Assembly: GCA_965279065.1 (NCBI GenBank) | Contig: OZ257134.1 | Coordinates: 930,001-994,000 of the forward strand | From: JAKAXS01 sp965279065 | Lineage (GTDB): Bacteria > Pseudomonadota > Alphaproteobacteria > Rhizobiales > Hyphomicrobiaceae | Length of the DNA stretch: 64,000 nucleotides | Direction of reading: 5' to 3' | Shown here: in pieces, positions 50,514 through 60,220 of the stretch | How positions within the stretch are numbered: position 1 is the first letter of the stretch | Layout of the letters: every line of letters starts with the position of its first letter | The notes under the pieces: generated by a model | Databases searched by the model: none | The model's input: only the letters and a program-made list of their open reading frames with translations | What the model was told of the DNA's origin: nothing | Position numbers and translations under genes: made by a program

Positions 50514-52352
50514 ATGAGAATCGCTTGCGGCATCGGCTTGGCAACCATGCTGTTCCTGACGTGCCCCTTGCGGGCACAATCGATCAGTCCGGAAGACGCA
50601 AAGCCCGGCGCGGCGGAGAGCGAGACACCGGCTGCAACGGACGCGGCACCCGCTGCGCCGGCGGCAACGGTACCGGCACCTGCGGCGGACGCAAGCGAAG
50701 CCGCCGCCGCGCTCCGGCGCGCCATTGCCGCGCTCGGCCCCGAGGCCAGTGACGAGGACCGCAACGAGCGTGCCGCCATCGTCGCGTTCTATGCAGCCCG
50801 CGCCAACGAGCCCCTGTTTATCGGGCCCAACGGCGCCACGCCCGCGGTTATGGCCGCCGTCGCGGAATTCGCCAACGCCGACGCCTGGGGACTGGAGCCG
50901 CGCGCCTTCGCCATGCCGCCCGTCGAGCCGGCCAGGGACGGCGCCCCGCCGCTGGCCGTCGATGCCCGCGCCGATGCCGAACTCAAGTTCGCGCTGACGC
51001 TGCAGCTTTATGCCCGCTATGCGCGCGGCGGCCGCATCATCCATCCGGCCGGCCAGCTCAACTCCAACCTCGACCGCCGTCCGCAATTCGCCAAGCCCGC
51101 CGAGGTCATCGCCAATTTCGCTGGCGCGCCTGACGCCGCCGTCTACCTGCGCGGACTGCATCCCCAGCATGGGCAGTTCGAGAAGCTGCGCCAGCGTTAC
51201 CTTGTGGCCAAGGGCAATGCGCGCTCCGTGGCAAAGCTTCCCAACGGCACTGAACTGGCCCCCGGCGCCTCCAGCGACCAGATCCCGCTCCTGCGTCAGC
51301 GCCTCGGCCTGACGGCGGGGCTCTCCGATCCCAAGACGTACGATGAGTCCTTGAAGACGGCCGTCGTCTTCTTCCAGAAGGATCGCGGGTTGTCGCGCAG
51401 CGACGGGGTCGTCGACGATGCCACCCGCGCCGCATTGAACAAGCCCGAGCCCGCCGATGCCCGCCGCTTGCTCGCCAACATGGAAGAGTGGCGCTGGATG
51501 CCGGCCAACCTCGGCGAACTGTACCTCATCGCCAACGTGCCCGAGTTCATGATCAACCTTTACAAGAATGACGAGGTGCTCTTCACCGAACGCATCGTCG
51601 CTGGCGAGATCGGCAAGCAGACGACGATCTTTTCCCGCCCGCTGCGCCATATCGTGCTGCGCCCGAAGTGGCGTGTACCGGAATCGATCAAGGTCAAGGA
51701 GCTGTGGCCGAGCCTGCGCCACGGCGGCGGGCTCATGACGCAGTATGGCCTGCAGCTGGAGACCAAGGACGGCAAGGATCTGAACTGGCGCTCCATGGAT
51801 TGGAGCAAGGAAGATATCCGCAGTTACGAGGTCACGCAGCCGCCCGGCCGCATCAGCGTGCTCGGCCACGTCAAGTTCTCATTTCCCTCTCCGCACACGA
51901 TCTTCATGCACGACACGCCCGACAAGTACATGTTCAACGCTTCTCAGCGCACGCTGAGCCACGGCTGCCTGCGTCTGCGCAATCCCATGCAGCTGGTCGA
52001 GATCCTTCTCCGGGAGGACAAGGGCTGGGATCGCGAAAAAATCGACGAGCTGTCGGCTTCAGGCCCCCTCAACAATGAGGTGGCGATGGACAAGCGCATC
52101 ATGATGCATCTCACGTATTTCACGGCCTGGGTCGGCGACGACGGCAAGCTGAAGCTCTACGGTGACGTCTACGGCCACGAGAAGCGCATCACCCAGGCGC
52201 TCGAAGGCAAGTGGACGCAGATCGCCAAGGGCCGTGACCATCTCGCCCCGCCGACACCCGACTTTTCCAAGCCGACACGCACCGCTCGCTCAAAAGGACC
52301 AGAGAAATCGACCGGAGACGTCATCGGTTCCGCCCTGGGTGGCCTGTTCTAG
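50514..52352 (+). CDS. L,D-transpeptidase with peptidoglycan-binding domain (YcbB type)
   Basis: 612 residues from ATG 50514 (GGAGG upstream). Signal peptide (MRIACGIGLATMLFLTCPLRAQ), an Ala/Pro-rich linker, a scaffold domain, a PG_binding_1-like part (TAGLSDPKTYDESLKTAVVFFQKD) and a YkuD domain with the catalytic HGCLRL (Cys in SHGCLRL). It forms 3-3 cross-links in the wall, common in Hyphomicrobiales. The 264 bp upstream is gene-free and separates it from the divergent TetR gene. Confidence 0.92.
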   Translation: MRIACGIGLATMLFLTCPLRAQSISPEDAKPGAAESETPAATDAAPAAPAATVPAPAADASEAAAALRRAIAALGPEASDEDRNERAAIVAFYAARANEPLFIGPNGATPAVMAAVAEFANADAWGLEPRAFAMPPVEPARDGAPPLAVDARADAELKFALTLQLYARYARGGRIIHPAGQLNSNLDRRPQFAKPAEVIANFAGAPDAAVYLRGLHPQHGQFEKLRQRYLVAKGNARSVAKLPNGTELAPGASSDQIPLLRQRLGLTAGLSDPKTYDESLKTAVVFFQKDRGLSRSDGVVDDATRAALNKPEPADARRLLANMEEWRWMPANLGELYLIANVPEFMINLYKNDEVLFTERIVAGEIGKQTTIFSRPLRHIVLRPKWRVPESIKVKELWPSLRHGGGLMTQYGLQLETKDGKDLNWRSMDWSKEDIRSYEVTQPPGRISVLGHVKFSFPSPHTIFMHDTPDKYMFNASQRTLSHGCLRLRNPMQLVEILLREDKGWDREKIDELSASGPLNNEVAMDKRIMMHLTYFTAWVGDDGKLKLYGDVYGHEKRITQALEGKWTQIAKGRDHLAPPTPDFSKPTRTARSKGPEKSTGDVIGSALGGLF

Positions 52353-52385
52353 CCGGCACAGCTTGATCTCAGACACCGATGCAAG

Positions 52386-52415
52386 CGGGCCCGCGATGTC
52401 GCCATCGCGGGCCCG
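52386..52415. terminator. Bidirectional hairpin between convergent genes
   Basis: Perfect 13-bp stem CGGGCCCGCGATG / CATCGCGGGCCCG with a TCGC loop, lying between the ends of the L,D-transpeptidase and the molybdenum hydroxylase genes. No U run. Confidence 0.5.
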
Positions 52416-52445
52416 GTCCGTTCGAGATATGCAAGCCCGAAGGGC

Positions 52446-54791
52446 TTACACCTTGATCTTGTCGCCGGTCGGCAGGTTGCGCAGGCGTTGCCCGCTCGCC
52501 ACGAACACCGCGTTGGCAAACGCTGGCGCGAAGGGGGGCACCCCTGGTTCGCCGATGCCGCCGGCGTGATGGCCTTCCTTCGGCTCGACGATGTGGACGT
52601 TTACCTTCCTGGGGAAGTTCGCCATCGTCGCGACCTGGAAGTCGCCGTAGTTCGACTGCTCCACGGCGCCGCCCTTGAACGTGATCGCACTGTAGGCGGC
52701 CGACGACATGCCCATCACCGCGGCACCCTCCATCTGCGACCGGATGCGCTCAGGATTGACATAGAAACCGCAGTCGACCGCCGACGTGACCTCTGGCACT
52801 CGGATCGTGCCGTCTTTGTCGATCGTCACGTGCACGACGGTTGCCACATAGCTGGCAAAGGCGCGGTGCACGGCAATGCCCATGCCCTCACCTGCCGGCA
52901 GCTTCTTGCCCCAGCCGGCCTTGTCCGCCGCCAGGTTCACGACGCCCTTCAAGCGCGCCACGTTGATCGGGAACTCCGGATACGGTTCCCCGTAGTTCCA
53001 GAAGTCCTCCGGGAACCCGGACGCCTTCGGGTCGATGACGCGATCCGATCCGAGGAGTTCCAAGAGCATGTCCTTGGGATCTCGCCCAAGCTTGTGCGCC
53101 AGCTCCGCCACCGCCGACTGCACCGCGAACGCCCGCGGCAGGTTCGACACGGAACGGAACCAGCCGATGCGCGCGTGCGCCTTGGCCTCGCCGTTCTCGC
53201 AGCGGATGTTCGCGATCTCGAACGGCATGTCGACAAAGCCCATGCCGTACTCGATGTTGAATTGGTATCCGCTGTCCGGCGCGAATGTCGACACGATTGA
53301 CGGCGCCACGCTGCGATGCCGCCAGCCCGTCACTTTGCCCTTGCCGTCGATCGCCATCTCGATGCGTTCCACGGACGTCGTGTGATAGAACGCGTGCTGG
53401 AGGTCGTCTTCACGCGACCACTGCAGCTTCACCGGCGCGCCACCGATCTTCTCGGAGATGCGCACCGCCTCCAGCATCCAATCCCACTTCGACTTGCGCC
53501 CGAAACCGCCGCCGAGCAGCGTGACGTGGATTGTCACGTCCTCGATCGGGATCTTGAGAGCTTCGGCGATGTCTTTGCGGGCGCCGAACGGGCTCTGCAC
53601 CGGCGCCCACACTTCCACCTTGCCATCCACGATCCGTGCCGTTGCCACCAGCGGCTCCATCGGCGCCTGCGCCAGGTGTGCCGCATGATATTCGGCAACG
53701 AACGTGTCCTTAGCCTCGGCGAACGCCTTGTCGACATCGCCTTGGTTGCGGATGACTTTGCCCGGCTTGCTCGCCGTCTCGTGCATGGCCTTGTTGTAGG
53801 CCTCGGTGTCGTAGACCGAGTTGGCGCCGTGATCCCACTCGACCTCGAGTGCCTCGCGGCCCTTCAAAGCGGCATAAGTGGAATTGGCCACCACGGCCAC
53901 GCCGCCCACCATCGCGAACTTGTAGGGTGGGGCGTCCGGTCCGGCAAACTCGAACACGCCCTCGACACCGGGCACCTTCTTCGCCGCCTCGCTGTTGACC
54001 GACTTGATCTTGCCGCCGACGACAGGCGGGCGCGCCATGACGGCATACTTCATGCCGGGCAAACGGATGTCGGCACCGTAGATTGCCTTGCCGACAGTGA
54101 TGTCGTGCAGGTCGTAGATCTTGGCCTCGCCCTTTCGCATGTAGCGGAACTCGTCCAGGCTCTTGAACTTGAGCGTTTCGAGCGCCGGCACCGGCAGCGC
54201 CATCGCTGCCTGAGCCAGTTGCCCGTAGCCGAGCTTTTCGCCGGACTCGGTGTTCACCACCTCGTGCAGTTGCGCCTTGCATTGGCCGACATCGCAGTTC
54301 CACTTCGCAGCCGCCGCTGCCTCCAGCATCTGCCGCATGGCCGCACCGCATTGACGCATCGGCTGGATGAAGTGCCGCATGGAGCGCGATCCGTCGGTGT
54401 CCTGGTTGCCGTACTTCGGCTCGTCACCAGGCGCCTGCTCGATCTTCACGCGCTTCCAGTCGGCTTCCATTTCATCCGCGACGACCAGCGGCAGACTGGT
54501 GCGGATGCCCGTGCCCATCTCGGAGCGGTGCGTGATGATCGTCACATCGCCCTTGTCGTTGATGGCAATGAAGATCTTGGGATCGGCAATCACGCCATGC
54601 GGCATGCCGAGCCCGCCCGTGGGATACGCCTTCAGCGCCTCGCGCGCGCCGGCCGGCGCCACGTTGACCGCCAGCACGAAGCCCGAAACGGTCAGCGCGC
54701 CGCCAAGGAAGCCCCGGCGGCTTACGTTTTCGATCACGGTCCGCGGTGCGGGCGTGCCCGATTTCAGATCTTTTTCCAGGTAATGCAGCAT
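52446..54791 (-). CDS. Molybdopterin-binding subunit of a xanthine-dehydrogenase-family hydroxylase (IorB type)
   Basis: 781 residues from ATG 54791, which has GGGAGG nine bases upstream (ATG 54797 overlaps the small-subunit stop). Tat signal ENVSRRGFLGG, then a molybdenum hydroxylase fold, with HRSEMGTGIRTSLPLVVADEMEADW and LGGGFGRKSKWDWMLEA typical of isoquinoline 1-oxidoreductase beta-like proteins. An exported periplasmic enzyme that hydroxylates an aldehyde or N-heterocycle; substrate unknown. No cytochrome subunit is encoded next to it. Confidence 0.87.
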   Translation of the reverse strand: MLHYLEKDLKSGTPAPRTVIENVSRRGFLGGALTVSGFVLAVNVAPAGAREALKAYPTGGLGMPHGVIADPKIFIAINDKGDVTIITHRSEMGTGIRTSLPLVVADEMEADWKRVKIEQAPGDEPKYGNQDTDGSRSMRHFIQPMRQCGAAMRQMLEAAAAAKWNCDVGQCKAQLHEVVNTESGEKLGYGQLAQAAMALPVPALETLKFKSLDEFRYMRKGEAKIYDLHDITVGKAIYGADIRLPGMKYAVMARPPVVGGKIKSVNSEAAKKVPGVEGVFEFAGPDAPPYKFAMVGGVAVVANSTYAALKGREALEVEWDHGANSVYDTEAYNKAMHETASKPGKVIRNQGDVDKAFAEAKDTFVAEYHAAHLAQAPMEPLVATARIVDGKVEVWAPVQSPFGARKDIAEALKIPIEDVTIHVTLLGGGFGRKSKWDWMLEAVRISEKIGGAPVKLQWSREDDLQHAFYHTTSVERIEMAIDGKGKVTGWRHRSVAPSIVSTFAPDSGYQFNIEYGMGFVDMPFEIANIRCENGEAKAHARIGWFRSVSNLPRAFAVQSAVAELAHKLGRDPKDMLLELLGSDRVIDPKASGFPEDFWNYGEPYPEFPINVARLKGVVNLAADKAGWGKKLPAGEGMGIAVHRAFASYVATVVHVTIDKDGTIRVPEVTSAVDCGFYVNPERIRSQMEGAAVMGMSSAAYSAITFKGGAVEQSNYGDFQVATMANFPRKVNVHIVEPKEGHHAGGIGEPGVPPFAPAFANAVFVASGQRLRNLPTGDKIKV

Positions 54792-54793
54792 GA

Positions 54794-55246
54794 TCATACG
54801 CCTCCCGCAGCCAAACGCACGGCGCTGTGAATGCGCTCGTAGCAGCCACATCTACAGATGTTGCCGGCCATCTCCGTCGTGATCTCATCGTCGCTCGGCG
54901 AGGGGTTCTTGCTCAGCAGCGATGCGGCCTGCATGATCTGGCCGGCCTGGCAGTAGCCGCACTGCGGCACGGACAGTTCGCGCCAGGCCTTCTGCACGGC
55001 GTGATCGCCGGTCGGATGCAGGCCCTCGATAGTCGTCACGTTCTTGCCTTCGACTGCCGAAACGGGTGTCACGCAGGCACGCACGGCCTCGCCGTCGACG
55101 TGCGCCGTGCAAGCGCCGCAGATACCGGCCCCGCAGCCGAACTTGGTGCCTATCAGCCCGAGTTCGTCCCGCAAATACCAAAGCAGTGGCATGTCGCCGT
55201 CGCCGTCGAACTTGCGGCTTTCTCCGTTGATGGTGAAGGTAGGCAT
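54794..55246 (-). CDS. (2Fe-2S) small subunit of the molybdenum hydroxylase (IorA type)
   Basis: 150 residues. Plant-type ferredoxin cluster (FGCGAGICGACTAHVDG ... C) and a second cluster (CGYCQAGQIM ... CRCGCYERI), the two-cluster layout of this family. Passes electrons from the molybdenum subunit. Its stop overlaps the large-subunit start region. Confidence 0.93.
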   Translation of the reverse strand: MPTFTINGESRKFDGDGDMPLLWYLRDELGLIGTKFGCGAGICGACTAHVDGEAVRACVTPVSAVEGKNVTTIEGLHPTGDHAVQKAWRELSVPQCGYCQAGQIMQAASLLSKNPSPSDDEITTEMAGNICRCGCYERIHSAVRLAAGGV

Positions 55247-55526
55247 GTTTCGTCTCCCGAATAAGCGCCGGCCTTCGCTGGCCGCCGCGAACGTCTAGAT
55301 CCCGACTTCTGCGCCCCGCGTCTGTTCGACGTCTGAAGGCGCGATACATGTGAAAATGGAGGTCGTGCGGTCAAAGGTAGGGGCACGAGTGGTGCCTGCT
55401 GCGCGCCGATCCGCAGCGGAAAGCTACAATTCGAGTCTGCGACAGCGAGCGGCTGATCGCAAAGACAAAAAGACGTCAATAAGGGCCACGTGAGTGGCAT
55501 GGCTGTATTGCGCTGATTGCACCTCC

Positions 55527-56174
55527 TCATGCTTGCGCCTCGACCAGAACGATGTGCAGAGACTTCGGCCCATGCGCCGGTCGCACCACGACCTGCGCCA
55601 CGTCGGCCGTGCGCGACGGCGCCGAGATGATGTTGACGGCGCGCGGCCAGACCGGCAGCGCGCGAACCCTCGGCCAGATATCTTCCAGATGGTGCACGAT
55701 GTCGTTCGTGCGCAGCACGGCAATGTGCAGGTCCGGCAGGAAGTTGAGGCTCGCTGGCCGCTCGGCGTCCGAGCAGATGACAAGGCTGCCCGTCTCCGCG
55801 ATCCCGGCCACAGCGTCGGTGACGCTGACGGCCTCCACCAAGCGCCCCTTGCCGAAGTTTACCGTCCACGAGTCCGGCCACGCCATGCCGCGAAGCGACG
55901 GGGCAATGCTGAGATCTAGGCTTGCCCCGCGGTCCCGCAGCTGCCTGTCGACGGCGCCGACAACGTCGTTCATCGTCGCAACGCGTTCCACGCTGCAATA
56001 GCTTGCCTCGGCTTTCGCGATGAAGCGTGCCGTGTCGTCACCCGCGAACGCAGGTCGCGTCCACGCGGGCAGGTCGTTGCGTCCTTGAACACCCGTCAGA
56101 CTTGCCGCGTTGCGCTCGCTGCCGAGCGCCGTGCGAATGCGGTCCATGACGATATCGCGAGAGGAGGGGATCAT
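55527..56174 (-). CDS. lutC: LutC-type lactate utilisation protein
   Basis: 215 residues from ATG 56174, overlapping the lutB stop (ATGA). LUD domain: GSLVICSDAERPASLNFLPDLHIAVL and RTADVAQVVVRPAHGPKSLHIVLVE are typical of LutC/YkgG. With LutA and LutB it forms the iron-sulfur L-lactate-oxidising complex. Gene-free DNA of 280 bp follows (55247-55526), in which I see no feature except the likely promoter of the hydroxylase genes. Confidence 0.88.
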   Translation of the reverse strand: MIPSSRDIVMDRIRTALGSERNAASLTGVQGRNDLPAWTRPAFAGDDTARFIAKAEASYCSVERVATMNDVVGAVDRQLRDRGASLDLSIAPSLRGMAWPDSWTVNFGKGRLVEAVSVTDAVAGIAETGSLVICSDAERPASLNFLPDLHIAVLRTNDIVHHLEDIWPRVRALPVWPRAVNIISAPSRTADVAQVVVRPAHGPKSLHIVLVEAQA

Positions 56175-57589
56175 GAGCCACCCCTCCGCGCCCACTGGTC
56201 GCTGAACGTCGGCCCCTGCGGTGCCGGCATGTCGCGTCCGTCCGTCCAGCCCGAACCGAGCGGCAGCCAGCGGAACGAGCCACGGTGCCGTCCTAACCGG
56301 CCGAGCACACCCATCGCGAGACGCGTTGCAACGCGATAGAGGCGCGGACGCTGCGCGAACCAGGCCCAGGCCGCGATGCCCCAACGCGTCGTGCCGGAAA
56401 CCAGTTTCTGCTCCCACTGTTCATGCCGCAGGCGCCGCAGCAGATCGGGCAACGGGATCTTGACGGGGCAAACACTCTGGCACCGCCCGTTCAGGGTACA
56501 GGCATGCGGCAGTTCTCCGGCCGCCTCGTGCCCCGCGATCATCGGCGTCAGCACCGCGCCCATCGGCCCGGGATAGACCGAACCGTAGGCATGCCCGCCG
56601 ATCGACATGTACACCGGACAGTGGTTCATGCAGGCCCCGCACCGGATGCAGCGCAGCATCTCGCGGAAGGCGCCGGCCAGCATGTTGGAGCGGCCGTTGT
56701 CGATCAGAACGACATGATACTGCTCGGGCCCGTCGAGATCGCCAGGGCGCCGCGGACCGGTCGACAGCGTCGTGTAGCTGGTGATTTCGCTGCCGAGCGC
56801 ACTACGCGCCAGCAGTCGCAGCATCACGCTCAAATCTTCCAGCGTCGGCACCACCTTCTCGATGCCGGTCGTCACGATATGCACGCGCGCCAGCGTCGAT
56901 GTCAGGTCGCCGTTGCCCTCATTGGTGACGATGATGTTCGAGCCGGTCTCTGCGACCAGGAAGTTGGCGCCGGTGATGCCGACGTCGGCTTTGAAGTACT
57001 TCTCCCGAAGCACACTGCGCACCTGCCCGATCAGTTCCGCCGCATCCAGCGTCCGTTCCGCGAACCCGTGTTTGGCATGATGCGTCAGGAACAGATCGGC
57101 GATCTGTTCCGTCGTCTTGTGCACCGTCGGCATAACGATGTGGCTCGGCATTTCGCCGCCGAGCTGCAGGATGTATTCCCCCGCGTCGGTCTCGACCACC
57201 TCTAGCCCATCGGCTTCGAGCGCGGCATTGAGCGCGATCTCCTCCGACACCATCGACTTACCCTTGGTGACGGTCCGCGCACCGGCTTGCCTGCAGATCT
57301 CCCGCACGATGTCGCGCGCCTCCGCCGCATCGCGCGCCCAGTGCACGTGGCCGCCATGCTCGATGACCTTTGCCTCGTAGCGCTCCAGGTAGACGTCGAG
57401 GTTGGCGAGCGTGTGGTCCTTGATGGCCCGGCCATCCTCGCGCAACGCTTCGAACTCAGGCAGCGCGGTGACGGCACGCCCACGCGCGGCGACGAACGTA
57501 CCCTTGAGCCCGAGCAGCGAGCGCTGCAGGTCGCGATCGCCGAGGCCCGATATGACACGCCTGTCGAAATTCAGTGCGTGCGCCGTCAT
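56171..57589 (-). CDS. lutB: LutB-type lactate utilisation iron-sulfur protein
   Basis: 472 residues from ATG 57589, overlapping lutA by 4 bp. LUD domain followed by two 4Fe-4S motifs (CIRCGACMNHCPVY and CTLNGRCQSVCPVKIP) and a short C-terminal region. Electron-transfer core of the lactate-oxidising complex. Confidence 0.92.
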   Translation of the reverse strand: MTAHALNFDRRVISGLGDRDLQRSLLGLKGTFVAARGRAVTALPEFEALREDGRAIKDHTLANLDVYLERYEAKVIEHGGHVHWARDAAEARDIVREICRQAGARTVTKGKSMVSEEIALNAALEADGLEVVETDAGEYILQLGGEMPSHIVMPTVHKTTEQIADLFLTHHAKHGFAERTLDAAELIGQVRSVLREKYFKADVGITGANFLVAETGSNIIVTNEGNGDLTSTLARVHIVTTGIEKVVPTLEDLSVMLRLLARSALGSEITSYTTLSTGPRRPGDLDGPEQYHVVLIDNGRSNMLAGAFREMLRCIRCGACMNHCPVYMSIGGHAYGSVYPGPMGAVLTPMIAGHEAAGELPHACTLNGRCQSVCPVKIPLPDLLRRLRHEQWEQKLVSGTTRWGIAAWAWFAQRPRLYRVATRLAMGVLGRLGRHRGSFRWLPLGSGWTDGRDMPAPQGPTFSDQWARRGGS

Positions 57590-58395
57590 GGCCCGGCCTC
57601 CGCCTCGCCGATCGCCGCACCATTCGCCATGCCGGCGAGCACCTCGGCGATATGGAAGACGCGCGCCGTCTTGCCGAGACGCCTCAGACGCCCCGCCATA
57701 TTGAGCAGGCAACCCAAGTCGCCTCCCAGCAGCACGTCGGCCCCGGTCGCGTCGACGTTGGCGGTCTTGTCGCTTACCATCTTGACCGAGATGTCGGGAT
57801 ACTTGACGCAGAACGTGCCACCGAAGCCGCAGCACACGTCGCAGTCCTGCATCTCGATCAGCTTCAGATCGCGTACGCCGGCCAGCAAATCGCGCGGCTG
57901 CTGCTTGATGCCGAGCGAGCGCATGCCCGAGCAGCTATCGTGATACGTCGCCGTCGCCCGCATTGAGGCAGGCAGGGGCGTCGCCCGCAACACGTCGCGC
58001 AGAAACGACGTCAGCTCGTGCGCGCGCCCTGCCAGCTCTTGCGCGCGAGCCAGCCACACTGGGTCGCCCTCGAACAGCGCGGAATAGTCCTTGCGAATGG
58101 TTGCCATGCACGAGCCCGACGGTCCAACGACGTAATCGTAGCCCTCGAAGGCGGCGATCACCTGCTTGGCGATGCGCTGCGCCGACGCGAAGTCGCCGCT
58201 GTTGTACGCCGGCTGCCCACAGCACACCTGTGCGCGTGGAACCTCCACACGGCAGCCGGCATTTTCGAGCAGCTTGACGGCTGCAAAGCCGACGTTCGGC
58301 CGCATGAGATCGACGAGGCACGTGACGAACAACGCGACGCGGCGGCCCCCGGCATCGGAGCCGCTCGCTTTCGGTCTGTCATCAAGTTGCGTCAC
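57586..58395 (-). CDS. lutA: LutA-type lactate utilisation protein
   Basis: 269 residues from GTG 58395. Two cysteine-rich CCG domains (VCCGQPAYNSGD and CDVCCGFGGTFCVKYP) as in GlpC/LutA/HdrB-type proteins. It lies 18 bp behind the permease gene, so permease-lutA-lutB-lutC is one operon. Confidence 0.9.
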   Translation of the reverse strand: MTQLDDRPKASGSDAGGRRVALFVTCLVDLMRPNVGFAAVKLLENAGCRVEVPRAQVCCGQPAYNSGDFASAQRIAKQVIAAFEGYDYVVGPSGSCMATIRKDYSALFEGDPVWLARAQELAGRAHELTSFLRDVLRATPLPASMRATATYHDSCSGMRSLGIKQQPRDLLAGVRDLKLIEMQDCDVCCGFGGTFCVKYPDISVKMVSDKTANVDATGADVLLGGDLGCLLNMAGRLRRLGKTARVFHIAEVLAGMANGAAIGEAEAGP

Positions 58396-58412
58396 GTGAC
58401 CTCAAACGGTGT

Positions 58413-60044
58413 TTAAGGAGCAAGCAGTGTCATGGGCCAGAGGTATGCCTGGCCCAGAACGAACAGGCCCATCAGCACCGCCAGCGCGACGCTGTGGAAG
58501 AAGACGAAGCGCAGAATGGAGCCTTCGTGGCCGTACCATTTGGTGGCCGTCGAGGCGACGACGATGGACTGGGCGTCGATCATCTTGCCCATGACGCCAC
58601 CGGAGCTGTTGGCGGCAGCCATCAACACGGGATTGAGCCCGAGCTGTTCCGCCGTGACTTTCTGCAGGCCGCCGAACAGCACGTTGGACGACGTGTCCGA
58701 GCCTGTCAGCGCCACGCCCAGCCAGCCGATCAGCGTGCCGAAGAAGGGATAGGTCCACCCGGTATTGGCCATCGCCAGGCCCAGCGTGGCATCGGTCCCC
58801 GAGTACTTGGTGACGAAGCCGATCGCCATCATGCAGGAGATCGTCATCAGTGAGTAGCGGACAGTATAGAGCGTGCGCGCGTACGCCCGTGCCAGCCCCA
58901 GCGGCGTGTAGCCCAGCAGCAGTCCGGCAACGAGGGCCGAAAGGAATATCCCGGTCCCGGTCGCGGAGAGGAGGTTGAGCTTGAGAACGGCCTTCTCCGG
59001 CACGGGGGCAGCCACCACGGGCGGCACCTTCTGCACCTGCTCGTGCAGCCCGGCGACCTTGTACTCCGTCGTCCAGACGCCATCGGCGGCGGCACGCATC
59101 TGCGGCGTACCCCAGGCGAACACGAAGACGCTGAGAATGAGCCACGGCATCCACGCGCGGCGCACGGCCGAGGGTGGATCGACGATGTTCGCGGCGGTGC
59201 TGGCTACGCCGCCGGGCACGACCGTCATCGCATTCGCCGGATGCCAGACCTTCAGGAATAGGGCGAGACACGCCATCGACACGATGGCCGCCACCACGTC
59301 GACGAGCCACGGCCCGTGAAAATTCGAGACGAGATACTGCGGGATCGCGAACGAAATGCCGGCCACGAGAATGGGCGGCCAGACTTCGATCGTCTTGCGC
59401 AAGCCGACAAAGGCCCAGATCAGCCAGAACGGCACCAGCACGGCGAAGAAGGGCAGCTGCCGCCCGATCATCCCCGACAGTTCCAGCAGGTCGAGCCCCG
59501 TCACCGCCTGCAGGGCGATGATCGGCGTCCCCAGGCCGCCGAAGGCGACCGGCGCCGTGTTGGCGATTAACGACAGGCCTGAGGCCTGCAGGGGTCGGAA
59601 GCCGAGCCCCATGAGAATGGCCGCGGTGACGGCGACCGGCGTGCCGAACCCGGCCGCGCCTTCGAAGAACGCCCCGAGCGAAAACGCAATGAACAGCAAC
59701 TGCAGCCGCCGGTCGTTGCTGATCGTACTGATGCTGCGCTGCAGAACGTCGAAGACGCCTTTGTCGCTCGTCAGCTGATAGAGGAAAATAACGTTGAGGA
59801 TGATCCAGCCGATCGGCAGCAGCCCAAATGCCGCGCCGTATCCGGCTGCTGCCGCGGCCATCGGCGCGGGCATGCCAAAGGCGAGAATAGCGACGGCCAA
59901 GGCCGCGACGAGGCCAAGGAGCGCAGCGATATGCGCTCTGATTTCGAACAGGCCGATGGCACCAAGCAGCACGACGATCGGAATGGCCGCCACCAGCGTT
60001 GACAGCACCATACTTCCGAAGGGATCATAGACTTGCGACCACAC
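58413..60044 (-). CDS. lctP: L-lactate permease (LctP family)
   Basis: 543 residues, twelve or more TMs. FEGAAGFGTPVAVTAAILMGLGF, SLIANTAPVAFGGLGTPI and GSDTSSNVLFGGLQKVTAEQLG are the LctP signature. Could also carry glycolate, as some family members do. First gene of the lut operon and divergent from a GntR regulator. Confidence 0.92.
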   Translation of the reverse strand: MWSQVYDPFGSMVLSTLVAAIPIVVLLGAIGLFEIRAHIAALLGLVAALAVAILAFGMPAPMAAAAAGYGAAFGLLPIGWIILNVIFLYQLTSDKGVFDVLQRSISTISNDRRLQLLFIAFSLGAFFEGAAGFGTPVAVTAAILMGLGFRPLQASGLSLIANTAPVAFGGLGTPIIALQAVTGLDLLELSGMIGRQLPFFAVLVPFWLIWAFVGLRKTIEVWPPILVAGISFAIPQYLVSNFHGPWLVDVVAAIVSMACLALFLKVWHPANAMTVVPGGVASTAANIVDPPSAVRRAWMPWLILSVFVFAWGTPQMRAAADGVWTTEYKVAGLHEQVQKVPPVVAAPVPEKAVLKLNLLSATGTGIFLSALVAGLLLGYTPLGLARAYARTLYTVRYSLMTISCMMAIGFVTKYSGTDATLGLAMANTGWTYPFFGTLIGWLGVALTGSDTSSNVLFGGLQKVTAEQLGLNPVLMAAANSSGGVMGKMIDAQSIVVASTATKWYGHEGSILRFVFFHSVALAVLMGLFVLGQAYLWPMTLLAP

Positions 60045-60123
60045 GAAACTCCCCCTTGCCCGTCTCTGATGCTGAAAGTAGGCGGGCTTTGCCGCCGCAA
60101 GTTGGCCGTTGACCCAGAATTCT

Positions 60124-60160
60124 TACCAGTTGTCTTCTCTGGTTAGTAAAGTATACCAGT
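60124..60160. promoter_or_regulatory. Candidate operator of the lactate regulator
   Basis: Inverted CTGGT (60139-60143) / ACCAG (60155-60159) with TGGTTAGTAAAGTATACCA between, plus direct repeats TACCAGT at 60124-60130 and 60154-60160 (30 bp apart). It lies between the divergent permease and GntR genes. TGGT...ACCA is the general form of FadR-subfamily operators. Confidence 0.5.
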
Positions 60161-60220
60161 ATCGTCAATCCACAATCAGTAGGATAGGATTGTCAGCTTC
60201 GTAGGCCCAAACCGTTGAAC

